DNA of 64,000 bases from Rhizobacter sp. AJA081-3 (GTDB lineage Bacteria > Pseudomonadota > Gammaproteobacteria > Burkholderiales > Burkholderiaceae_C): contig NZ_CP059067.1 of the NCBI RefSeq assembly GCF_017795745.1, positions 682,001-746,000 of the forward strand, in the 5' to 3' direction. Both the position numbers and the translations under genes were made by a program. This document shows, piece by piece, positions 36,191 to 43,288 of the stretch (its first letter is position 1; the number at the start of each line of letters is the position of its first letter). The notes below the pieces were generated by a model, which had not been told where the DNA came from, did no database searches, and saw nothing but the letters and a program-made list of their open reading frames with translations.

Positions 36191-37393
36191 ATGAACGACG
36201 ACCCCCACGACTGGCACGCCGACACCCGCGTGCTGCACGGCGACAGTGGCCTGTCCGACGACACGTCGGTGGTCGCGCCGATCCACTACAGCGCCACCTT
36301 CCGCGCCCGCGATGCCGGTGAGTTCGCCGACATGGCCACGCGTGCGCGCCACCCGGCCTACTACACGCGCTACGGCAACCCGGTGCACGAACGGGTGGCG
36401 GCGATCATCGCCGGCCTCGAGGGCACCGAGACCGCATTGCTCACCGCCTCTGGCATGGGCGCGATCAGCACCACCGTGCTGGCGCTCGTCTCGGCCGGCG
36501 ATCACGTGGTGGCGCAGACGCGCCACTACATGAGCACGGCCAAGCTGTTCGACGAGGTGCTGCCGCGTTTCGGCGTGCAGGCGACGCTGGTCGAGCAGAG
36601 CGACGTCGAGGCCCTGCGCGCCGCGATCCGACCGAACACGAAGCTGATCATGCTGGAGACGCCGGCCAACCCGACGCTGGTGCTGACCGACCTGCAGGCG
36701 GTGGCGGCGATGGCACGCGAGCGCGGCATCCTCACCATCGTCGACAACACCTTCGCCTCGCCGCTGAACCAGCAGCCTCATGCGCTGGGCATCGACATCG
36801 TGGTGCACAGCGCCACCAAGCTGCTCGGCGGCCACCACGACATCACCGCCGGCGCGGTGTGCTGCTCGAACGCATTGGCCGAGAAGATCTGGCGCATGCA
36901 CATCACGCTGGGCGCCGTGCTCTCGCCGATGGATGCCTGGCTGCTGCTGCGCGGGCTGCGCACGCTGGCCGTGCGCATCGAGCGCATCAACGCCAGTGCG
37001 CTGGCGCTGGCGCGCTGGCTGGAGCAGCAGCCGCAGGTCGAGCGCGTGCACTACCCCGGCCTGGAAAGCCACCCGCAGCACGCGCTCGCCCAGCGCCAGA
37101 TGAAGGGCGGCGGGCCGGTGATCGCCTTCGCGGTGAGGGGTGGCTTCGAGGCGACCAGCCGCTTCGTCGGTGCGCTCCACCTCGCCACGCATGCAGTGAG
37201 CCTGGGCGGTGTGGAGTCGCTGATCGTGCACACCGCGGCGATGTGGTCGGGCACCATGAACGAAGCACAGATGAAGGCCGCGGGCATCCCGCCGAACTTC
37301 GTGCGCTACTCGGTCGGGCTGGAGCATCCCGATGACCTGAAGAAGGACCTCGCCCGCGCGCTCGCGCAGGCCTTGCCGGAGCACACACGATGA
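36191..37393 (+). CDS. Cys/Met-metabolism PLP-dependent enzyme (cystathionine gamma-lyase/synthase-like)
   Basis: A 400-residue PLP enzyme of the trans-sulfuration family. The cofactor lysine is K210 in HSATKLLGGHHD; other signatures are YYTRYGNPVHERV, LTASGMGAISTT, LETPANPTL and IVDNTFASP. It could act as cystathionine gamma-synthase, gamma-lyase, methionine gamma-lyase or O-succinylhomoserine sulfhydrylase; sequence alone does not decide. The start at MNDDPHDW gives the family length. It overlaps the downstream SDR gene by 4 bases, so the two are made together. Confidence 0.85.
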   Translation: MNDDPHDWHADTRVLHGDSGLSDDTSVVAPIHYSATFRARDAGEFADMATRARHPAYYTRYGNPVHERVAAIIAGLEGTETALLTASGMGAISTTVLALVSAGDHVVAQTRHYMSTAKLFDEVLPRFGVQATLVEQSDVEALRAAIRPNTKLIMLETPANPTLVLTDLQAVAAMARERGILTIVDNTFASPLNQQPHALGIDIVVHSATKLLGGHHDITAGAVCCSNALAEKIWRMHITLGAVLSPMDAWLLLRGLRTLAVRIERINASALALARWLEQQPQVERVHYPGLESHPQHALAQRQMKGGGPVIAFAVRGGFEATSRFVGALHLATHAVSLGGVESLIVHTAAMWSGTMNEAQMKAAGIPPNFVRYSVGLEHPDDLKKDLARALAQALPEHTR

Positions 37394-38079
37394 ACACGAA
37401 GGACCCCGTGGTGATCGTCACCGGCGCCGCCGGCGCGCTGGGCCGCGCCGTCGTGCAGCGCTTCCAGGCCGACGGCGCGCGGCTGGCGCTGTTCGACCGT
37501 GACGCGGCGGTGCTGAAGCAGATGTTCCCGGGTGCCGCGTTTGCCGAGGCGGTCGATATCGCCGACGAGGCCGCCGTGGCCGCTGCCGTCGGCCGCATCG
37601 TGCAAGCGCTCGGCCGCATCGACACGCTGGTGCACGTGGCTGGTGGCTTCGAGATGGGGGAGGGCGTGGCGCAGATGACGCGCGCCTCGTGGGAGCGCAT
37701 GTTCGGCCTGAACGCCTGGTCTTTCGTCGCGCTGGCCAAGCCGGTGGTGGCGCAGATGCGCGTGCAGGGCAGCGGCAGCATCGTCGCTGTGACCGCGGCG
37801 GCGGCCGGCGGAGGGCAGGCGCTCAAGGGCGCCTACATCGCCTCGAAGAGCGCGCTGCAGCGCCTGGTCGAATCGCTTGCCGCCGAACTGGCCGGCAGCG
37901 GCATCCGCGTCAACAGCGTGGCGCCGACCACGCTGGACACGCCGGCCAACCGCGCCGCGATGCCCGATGCCGATCGGTCGGCCTGGGTGAGCACCGCGGC
38001 GGCGGCCGACGCCATTGCCTTCCTCGCCACGCGCGGTGGCGAGGCGGTGCAGGGCCAGCACTTGCGGCTGGGTGCTTGA
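37390..38079 (+). CDS. Short-chain dehydrogenase/reductase (catalytic Ser position altered)
   Basis: A 229-residue SDR with the dinucleotide motif TGAAGALG at 11-18, the NAG-type loop present as HVAGG, and the catalytic Tyr149/Lys153 (AYIASKSAL). The position 13 residues before the Tyr, normally Ser, is Ala136 with Thr135 beside it, so activity may be altered or Thr may substitute. It is coupled to the PLP-enzyme gene by an ATGA overlap, suggesting a shared pathway. Substrate unknown. After its stop comes the longest non-coding stretch of the window. Confidence 0.85.
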   Translation: MNTKDPVVIVTGAAGALGRAVVQRFQADGARLALFDRDAAVLKQMFPGAAFAEAVDIADEAAVAAAVGRIVQALGRIDTLVHVAGGFEMGEGVAQMTRASWERMFGLNAWSFVALAKPVVAQMRVQGSGSIVAVTAAAAGGGQALKGAYIASKSALQRLVESLAAELAGSGIRVNSVAPTTLDTPANRAAMPDADRSAWVSTAAAADAIAFLATRGGEAVQGQHLRLGA

Positions 38080-38141
38080 CACGGGTGCGGAGTCAAAGTC
38101 CCAGGAGCGGATCTTTCCGAAGCAACCGCTTGCGGCCCGTT

Positions 38142-38165
38142 GCAGACATTCACGAAGGTCCGCAA
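38142..38165 (+). repeat. Left copy of imperfect direct repeat
   Basis: GCAGACATTCACGAAGGTCC followed by GCAA. The right copy at 38549-38569 reads GCAGAC, CCACGAAGG, CCGCAA, differing by a 2-base gap, a T/C change and one missing T. The two copies lie outside the inverted repeat on either side and in the same orientation. Confidence 0.5.
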
Positions 38166-38200
38166 TGATGGGCGCGCGGGCAGGCGGTCCGGGTATGCGC

Positions 38201-38304
38201 TCTCCGGCCCACGCTCGCGGGCGACCACCGAGACTCGCCTCGCATGCCTCCTCAACACCAACTTCGTCCTGCCACCGCCTGGGCGACCGCGAATGGGGCC
38301 TGCG
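38201..38304 (+). repeat. Left arm (104 bases) of large inverted repeat
   Basis: The outer 32 bases (38201-38232, starting TCTCCGGCCCACGC) are perfectly complementary to 38471-38502. The inner 24 bases (38281-38304, starting GGGCGACCGCGAATGG) are perfectly complementary to 38399-38422. The 48 bases between are the same length in both arms but only about 60 percent identical by my count. Confidence 0.9.
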
Positions 38305-38398
38305 ATCGCACACCCGAACCACCTGCCCCACAAGCACTGAGGCCCTCATGACGGCAGGCCACCGCTGATGCCGGCAGGGCGGCGGTGGTGCCCGCGGG

Positions 38399-38502
38399 CG
38401 CAGGCCCCATTCGCGGTCGCCCTGGCGAGGGCATGGCACACCCGGTGTTGATGAGGAAGCCGCCGCGTCCCTCGGTGGTCGCCCGCGAGCGTGGGCCGGA
38501 GA
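38399..38502 (-). repeat. Right arm (104 bases) of large inverted repeat
   Basis: Reverse-complement partner of 38201-38304, separated from it by a 94-base spacer (38305-38398). Conserved blocks of 24 and 32 bases flank a diverged 48-base middle. A transcript across the region could fold into a long imperfect hairpin. Confidence 0.9.
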
Positions 38503-38548
38503 ACGCGGGTGCCGCCGTCGCCCTGCGACCATGCCCGTCGCACGCAAA

Positions 38549-38569
38549 GCAGACCCACGAAGGCCGCAA
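38549..38569 (+). repeat. Right copy of imperfect direct repeat
   Basis: GCAGAC-CCACGAAGG-CCGCAA, matching 38142-38165 as described there. It lies 46 bases after the right arm of the inverted repeat. Confidence 0.5.
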
Positions 38570-38633
38570 AGGGCCGAGAACTGCCGGTCAATCGCCCAAC
38601 TTGCTGATCCATCGAATGCGAAAGAGCAGAGGC

Positions 38634-39629
38634 TCAGGTCGCGCCCGGTGCTTCAGGGTAGAGCCCGTGCACGCTGCCGAACAGCCGGGTCAGGCCGAGC
38701 AGCGCGTCGATGTTCGGAGTTGCGATGCTCAGCCGGGTGGCGAGCTCGTGCACCACGCCGACGATGGCGTCGAGCTCGATGGCGCGGCCGGCCTGCACGT
38801 CCTGCAGCATCGAGGTACGGAATGCGCCGAGCTTGCGGGTGATGGCGTGGCGGTCTTCCGGGCTCTGCGCGATCGCGCAGCCCAGTCGCTCGCCGATGGC
38901 CGAGGCCTCGCGCATTGCCGCCGAGCAGAAGGCCCGCACCAGCGGATCATCGAGCACGCGATCGCTGGTGGCGCCGGTGATCGCACTCACCGGGTTGATC
39001 GTCATGTTGCCCCACAACTTGTACCAGATGTCCTGGCGGATGTTGGCCGACGCCGTGGCGTCGAAGCCTGCATTCACGAGCAAGGCGACGATGCGTTGCA
39101 CCCGTTCGCTGAGGCCACCCAGCGGTTCGCCGACGATCAGCCCCTGGCCCATGCGATGCTCGACCAGGCCGGGCTCCGAAGTCGCGGTGCTGGCATGCAC
39201 CACGCAGCCGAGCACGCGCTCGAAGGGGATGGCGAGGCCGATCACGCCACCCGGGTCGACGCTCTGCAGCGGCGAGTCGCCGAGCGCCGCCACGCCCCGC
39301 CCGAACCACCAGGGCACGCCGTTCATTGCCGGCAGCACGACAGTTTCCCGACCGATCAGCGGCGCCAGGCGCGGCGCCAGCTCGGGCAGGGCCTGGCCCT
39401 TGAGTGCGACGACGACGAGGTCCTGCAAGCCCAGTACGGCCGGGTCGTCGCTCGCCGAGGCCGGTGCCTGAAGCAGCTCGCCACCCTGGCGCAGCCGCCA
39501 GCCCTGCGTGCGCAGCGCCTGCAGCGTGGCCCCGCGTGCCAGGGCGCTGACCTGCGATCCGCCGGCGCGCGCCAGCCGCGTGCCGATGAAGCCGCCGATC
39601 GCGCCGGCGCCGACGATGCAGACCTTCAT
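38634..39629 (-). CDS. 2-dehydropantoate 2-reductase family protein
   Basis: A 331-residue enzyme with N-terminal NADP-binding GAGAIGGFIG (residues 7-16), the conserved Lys in IRQDIWYKLWGNMTINP and a Glu in AIELDAIVG, all features of ketopantoate reductase. It is somewhat longer than PanE and its neighbour is a tartrate/malate-type dehydrogenase rather than pantothenate genes, so it may reduce another 2-keto acid. The start overlaps the upstream dehydrogenase by 4 bases on the - strand. The non-coding repeat region follows its stop. Confidence 0.85.
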   Translation of the reverse strand: MKVCIVGAGAIGGFIGTRLARAGGSQVSALARGATLQALRTQGWRLRQGGELLQAPASASDDPAVLGLQDLVVVALKGQALPELAPRLAPLIGRETVVLPAMNGVPWWFGRGVAALGDSPLQSVDPGGVIGLAIPFERVLGCVVHASTATSEPGLVEHRMGQGLIVGEPLGGLSERVQRIVALLVNAGFDATASANIRQDIWYKLWGNMTINPVSAITGATSDRVLDDPLVRAFCSAAMREASAIGERLGCAIAQSPEDRHAITRKLGAFRTSMLQDVQAGRAIELDAIVGVVHELATRLSIATPNIDALLGLTRLFGSVHGLYPEAPGAT

Positions 39630-40714
39630 GCCAGCAGCGCCGCGAGCGCGCGCCCCACGTCCTGCGTGCCGGCGGTGCCGCCGATGTCGCGCGTCTTCGG
39701 CGCGTGCGGGTCGGCCAGCAGCTTCTCGATCGCCGCCAGCACCTCGGCGCCAGCCTGCGCGTGACCCAGGTGCTCGAGCATCAGCGCGCCCGACCAGATC
39801 ATGCCGATCGGGTTGGCCAGGCCCTTGCCGGCGATGTCGGGTGCCGATCCGTGCACCGGCTCGAACAGCGACGGGAACTTGCGGTCCGGGTTGATGTTGG
39901 CGCTCGGCGCGATGCCGATCGTGCCGGTGCAGGCCGGCCCGAGGTCGGACAGGATGTCGCCGAAAAGATTGCTCGCCACCACCACGTCGAACCAGTCCGG
40001 GTGCAGCACGAAGTTCGCGGTGAGGATGTCGATGTGGTACTTGTCGACCTTCACGTCCGGAAAGCTCTTCGCCATCGCCGCGACGCGCTCGTCCCAGTAG
40101 GGCATGGTGATGGCGATGCCGTTGCTCTTGGTGGCCGAGGTGAGATGCTTCTTCGGCCGCCGGTTCGCCAGCTCGAACGCGTAGCGCAGCACGCGGTCGA
40201 CGCCCACGCGCGTCATCACCGTCTCCTGGATCACCACCTCGCGATCCGTGCCCTCGAACATGCGGCCACCGACGCTGGAGTACTCGCCCTCGGTGTTCTC
40301 GCGCACCACGTAGAAGTCGATCTCGCCGGGCTGCCGCGCGCGGCCCGTGCGATCCACCAGCGGCGACGGAATGCCGGGCATCAGCCGGCAGGGGCGCAGG
40401 TTCACGTACTGGTCGAAGTCGCGGCGGAACTTCAGCAGCGATCCCCACAGCGAGATGTGGTCGGGCACGGTGTCGGGCCAGCCGACGGCACCGAAGTAGA
40501 TCGCGTCGAGGCCGGCGAGCTGATCGAACCAGTCGGCCGGCATCATCGTGCCGTGTTTCGCGTACCAGTCGCAGCTGGCCCAATCGATGTGCTTCCACTC
40601 GAAGCGGATGCCGTGGCGTGCGCCGATGGCCTCGAGCGCGCGAAGGCCTTCGGGCATCACTTCCTTGCCGATGCCGTCGCCGGGGATCACGGCGATGCGG
40701 TGGGTTTGGCTCAT
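39626..40714 (-). CDS. Tartrate/D-malate dehydrogenase family protein
   Basis: A 362-residue beta-decarboxylating dehydrogenase. IAVIPGDGIGKEVMPEGLRAL, the LWGSLLKFRRDFDQYVNLRP segment, the catalytic ATKSNGI (Lys) and SNLFGDILSDLGPACTG metal site are present. LWGSLLKFRR is characteristic of the tartrate dehydrogenase/D-malate dehydrogenase branch (TtuC/DmlA type) and distinguishes it from the isocitrate-type paralogue at 26275. It is first in a two-gene unit with the ketopantoate-reductase-like gene; a shared keto-acid route is an inference. Confidence 0.87.
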   Translation of the reverse strand: MSQTHRIAVIPGDGIGKEVMPEGLRALEAIGARHGIRFEWKHIDWASCDWYAKHGTMMPADWFDQLAGLDAIYFGAVGWPDTVPDHISLWGSLLKFRRDFDQYVNLRPCRLMPGIPSPLVDRTGRARQPGEIDFYVVRENTEGEYSSVGGRMFEGTDREVVIQETVMTRVGVDRVLRYAFELANRRPKKHLTSATKSNGIAITMPYWDERVAAMAKSFPDVKVDKYHIDILTANFVLHPDWFDVVVASNLFGDILSDLGPACTGTIGIAPSANINPDRKFPSLFEPVHGSAPDIAGKGLANPIGMIWSGALMLEHLGHAQAGAEVLAAIEKLLADPHAPKTRDIGGTAGTQDVGRALAALLA

Positions 40715-40727
40715 GCAGGTTCTCCGG

Positions 40728-41870
40728 TCATGAATCGGATTGTCGGCGCAGGCGATCGACGTGCAGGTACGCAGCTTCCACACCCGCGGCGGCGATGGGC
40801 GCAGGCGTGGCCTCGCCGCGCACCCAGGCGGCGCACAGCTCGCCCATCGCCGGCGCGGTCTGGATGCCATAGCCACCCTGTGCAGCAAGCCAGAAGAAGC
40901 CGGGTGCCGACGGGTCGAAGCCGGCCACCAGGTCGCCGTCGGCCACGAAGGAGCGCAGGCCGGCCCAGGTGTGGCTGGGGCGGCGGATCTGCAGCGTGGT
41001 CATCTCCTCGATGCGGGCGATGCCGGTGGCGACGTCGAGTTCTTCCGGCCGCACGTCGTGAGGCTCGACCGGGTCAGCGTTGGCCGGCGAGCCGAGCAGC
41101 ACGCCAGCATCGGGCTTGAAGTACCAACCCTCGTCGACGCCGCAGACGCAGGGCCAGGTGGCGCTCGCCATGCCTGCGGGCGGCGCGAACAGGAAGGCGG
41201 CACGGCGCTTCGGTTGCAGGCCGATCGGCGCGATGCCGGCGAGTTGCGCCAGCACATCGGCCCAGGCGCCGGCGGCATTCACGACCGTGGCTGCGCGCCA
41301 GTCACCCGCGGCGCTGCGGACGTGCCACCGGCCTTCCTGTCGCCGCAGTCCGCTGACCCGTCCATCGGTGGCGATGAGCGCACCATTCGCCTTGGCGCGG
41401 CGCAGGAAGCCCTGGTGCAGCGCGTGCACGTCGATGTCCGCCGCATCCGGATCGAGCAGCGCGCCGCCGACCTGATCGGAGCGCAGCACCGGAACGCGAG
41501 CGATGGCCTCGGCGGCACTGAGCTGCTGCAAGTTCGGCGTGTGCGGCCGCAGTTCGGCCTCGCTCTGGTCGAGCAGATCGTGCTGTGCCGGTGTGCCGAC
41601 GTACATCGCCCCGCGCGGCGAGATCAATGGCGTGGCGCAAAAGCCCGCCGGCGGCGCGGTGTAGAAGGCGCGACTCGCGCGCGTGAGCGCCCGGATCGTC
41701 GGGGTGCCGTAACTCTCCATGAACATCGCCGCCGAGCGGCCGGTGCTGTGGTAGCCCGGCTGCGACTCGGCCTCGAGCAGCAGCACGCGGTGCGACTCGG
41801 ACAGAAAGGCGGCGAGCGAGGCCCCGGCGATGCCGGCGCCGACGACGATCACGTCGGTCTCGTGTGTCAT
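40728..41870 (-). CDS. FAD-dependent amine/D-amino-acid oxidase (DadA-like)
   Basis: A 380-residue flavoenzyme of the DAO family: N-terminal FAD-binding VIVVGAGIAGASLAAFL, the acidic strand end LLLEAESQPGYHSTGRSAA, a second nucleotide segment (VVNAAGAWADVLAQL) and the C-terminal GFFWLAAQGGYGIQTAP. No signal peptide. The family oxidises D-amino acids, sarcosine, glycine or similar amines; the substrate is not clear. It precedes the dehydrogenase gene on the same strand with a 13-base gap, so the three - strand genes may be one operon. Divergent from greB across 38 bases. Confidence 0.87.
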   Translation of the reverse strand: MTHETDVIVVGAGIAGASLAAFLSESHRVLLLEAESQPGYHSTGRSAAMFMESYGTPTIRALTRASRAFYTAPPAGFCATPLISPRGAMYVGTPAQHDLLDQSEAELRPHTPNLQQLSAAEAIARVPVLRSDQVGGALLDPDAADIDVHALHQGFLRRAKANGALIATDGRVSGLRRQEGRWHVRSAAGDWRAATVVNAAGAWADVLAQLAGIAPIGLQPKRRAAFLFAPPAGMASATWPCVCGVDEGWYFKPDAGVLLGSPANADPVEPHDVRPEELDVATGIARIEEMTTLQIRRPSHTWAGLRSFVADGDLVAGFDPSAPGFFWLAAQGGYGIQTAPAMGELCAAWVRGEATPAPIAAAGVEAAYLHVDRLRRQSDS

Positions 41871-41908
41871 GCCGCCATCGTAGCGGCGGCTGGCAGAATC
41901 GAGACGCG

Positions 41909-42469
41909 ATGAACAAGGCCTTCACCAAGGAATCCGACGGCGACGACGAAGAAGAACTCGCGCTGCCGGCGATGCCGCAAGGCACGAAGAACTACGTCAC
42001 CCCGCAGGGTTACGCGCGCTTGCGCGCCGAGCTGATGAGCCTGCTCGACGACGAACGGCCGAAGATCGTCGAGGTGGTTTCGTGGGCGGCGAAGAACGGC
42101 GACCGCTCCGAGAACGGCGACTACCTCTACGGCAAGAAGCGCCTGCGCGAGATCGACCGGCGCATCCGCTTCCTGACCAAGCGGCTGGACATCGCCGAGG
42201 TGGTCGACCCGTCGCTGCACCATGGCCACGACCAGGTCTTCTTCGGCGCCACGGTGACCTACGCCAACCAGAAGGGCGACGAGCGCACCATCACCATCAA
42301 GGGCATCGACGAGTCCGACAGCACGCAGGGCGAGGTGAGCTGGATCGCGCCGATCGCCCGCGCGCTGCTCAAGGCGCGGGTCGGCGACGAGGTGATGCTG
42401 CAGACGCCGGGCGGCGTCGAGCGCATCGAGGTCGTCGAAGTGAACTATCCGGCGCCGGGTGCTGCCTGA
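41909..42469 (+). CDS. greB: Transcription elongation factor GreB
   Basis: GreB stimulates cleavage of backtracked RNA in stalled RNA polymerase. The 186-residue protein has an acidic 25-residue leader (ESDGDDEEELALP), the N-terminal coiled coil (YVTPQGYARLRAELMSLL, GDRSENGDYLYGKKRLREIDRRIRFL) with the acidic tip, and the C-terminal FKBP-like domain (FFGATVTYANQKGDE, EVSWIAPIARALLKA). The long basic stretch in the coiled coil favours GreB over GreA. The ATG at MNKAFTKE is chosen; upstream sequence overlaps the divergent oxidase start. Confidence 0.93.
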   Translation: MNKAFTKESDGDDEEELALPAMPQGTKNYVTPQGYARLRAELMSLLDDERPKIVEVVSWAAKNGDRSENGDYLYGKKRLREIDRRIRFLTKRLDIAEVVDPSLHHGHDQVFFGATVTYANQKGDERTITIKGIDESDSTQGEVSWIAPIARALLKARVGDEVMLQTPGGVERIEVVEVNYPAPGAA

Positions 42470-42478
42470 GGCCGGCGA

Positions 42479-43288
42479 TCAGTCGGCAACGATGCCGCGT
42501 TCGTCGATGCGGATGCGCGCCATCGGCCGGCCGAGCAGCTTCTCGACGCCGGTGCGGGCCGCGTCGCGGGCCTGCTGCGCCAGGGCGTCGTCGCGGCGCG
42601 CGAGCCCGGCGAGGTAGCCGTCGAAGTTGACGCCGTAGGCGATTGCCAGGGTCTCGGCAGCCTCCTGCTTCTGTGCATCGTTCATCTTCTGCACATCGGC
42701 GCTGGCAGCGAGCTGTGCACGGAACTGCTGGTAGACCTTGCGCTCGGCCAACGGCGAGACCTGCAGCTGCCGCTTGCGCGCCGCCGCCTCGATGCGGGCA
42801 AAGCCGTCCACGGCGCCGCGCAGCCGCGGGTCCTGTTCGGGCGGCACGTCGACCAGGTCGTTGTGGATCTGGTAGTTGTTGACGACGAAGTACTGGTACG
42901 CATAGGCCAGGTCGTCGGCCGGGAAGCCGTCCTTGCGCGCCGTGCTTCGATACAGCTCGACATAGCGCAGGTAGCGCGCCTGCGCGTCGCGCCGGGCGGA
43001 CGCGCTCGCGGCTTCGCGCTCGGCGATGCGGCCGGGCAGCAGCGGTGCAGGCGTCATCGCGAAACGGGTCGTGTCGCGCGGGGGTGCAGCCGGCGCGGCC
43101 GCTGGCTTCGACGCTGCGCTGCCGGTGGTCATGGCTGTGCCGACGGTGGCGTTGAAGACGCGCGTCGAATAGATCTGGTTGTTGATGTACCACTGCCCGG
43201 GGTTGGACATGATCTGCGCCGACGCCAGCCCGCTGCCAGCCAGAGCGGCCGCCAGGCCGAGGCCGCGCAGGCAGCCGGCGGCGTTCAC
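42479..43288 (-). CDS. Exported protein of unknown function (DUF6683-like)
   Basis: A 269-residue protein with a signal peptide (LGLAAALAGSGLASAQ) and a mature part starting IMSNPGQWYINNQIYSTRVFN. The rest is helical (ARYLRYVELYRSTARKDGFPADDLAYAYQYFVV) and ends with a domain around LAIAYGVNFDGYLAGL. It resembles a DUF6683-type family; no catalytic motif is seen. The GTG start overlaps the spoT stop (GTGA), so it is the last gene of the gmk-rpoZ-spoT unit. Why an exported protein is coupled to spoT is not known. Confidence 0.65.
   Translation of the reverse strand: MNAAGCLRGLGLAAALAGSGLASAQIMSNPGQWYINNQIYSTRVFNATVGTAMTTGSAASKPAAAPAAPPRDTTRFAMTPAPLLPGRIAEREAASASARRDAQARYLRYVELYRSTARKDGFPADDLAYAYQYFVVNNYQIHNDLVDVPPEQDPRLRGAVDGFARIEAAARKRQLQVSPLAERKVYQQFRAQLAASADVQKMNDAQKQEAAETLAIAYGVNFDGYLAGLARRDDALAQQARDAARTGVEKLLGRPMARIRIDERGIVAD

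Larger units (their letters stand above)
38080..38633. other. 554-base non-coding region with repeats
   Basis: This is the only gap above 300 bases. No open frame here resembles a protein; several overlapping frames are Arg/Pro/Ala-rich translations of repeat DNA. It holds a two-armed inverted repeat (38201-38502) and two short direct repeats outside it (about 38142 and 38549). There is no transposase, no tRNA and no clear promoter. It may be a dispersed non-coding repeat pair or a non-autonomous mobile element. Confidence 0.7.

Noticed and set aside
38080-38633. CRISPR array
   Set aside because: Only two copies of each repeat are present, in inverted or imperfect direct arrangement, with no regular spacing and no cas genes.
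38015-39764. Open frames running through the 38.2-38.5 kb repeat in both directions
   Set aside because: Their similar translated phrases arise from the inverted repeat itself, not from related proteins, and they overlap certain genes.
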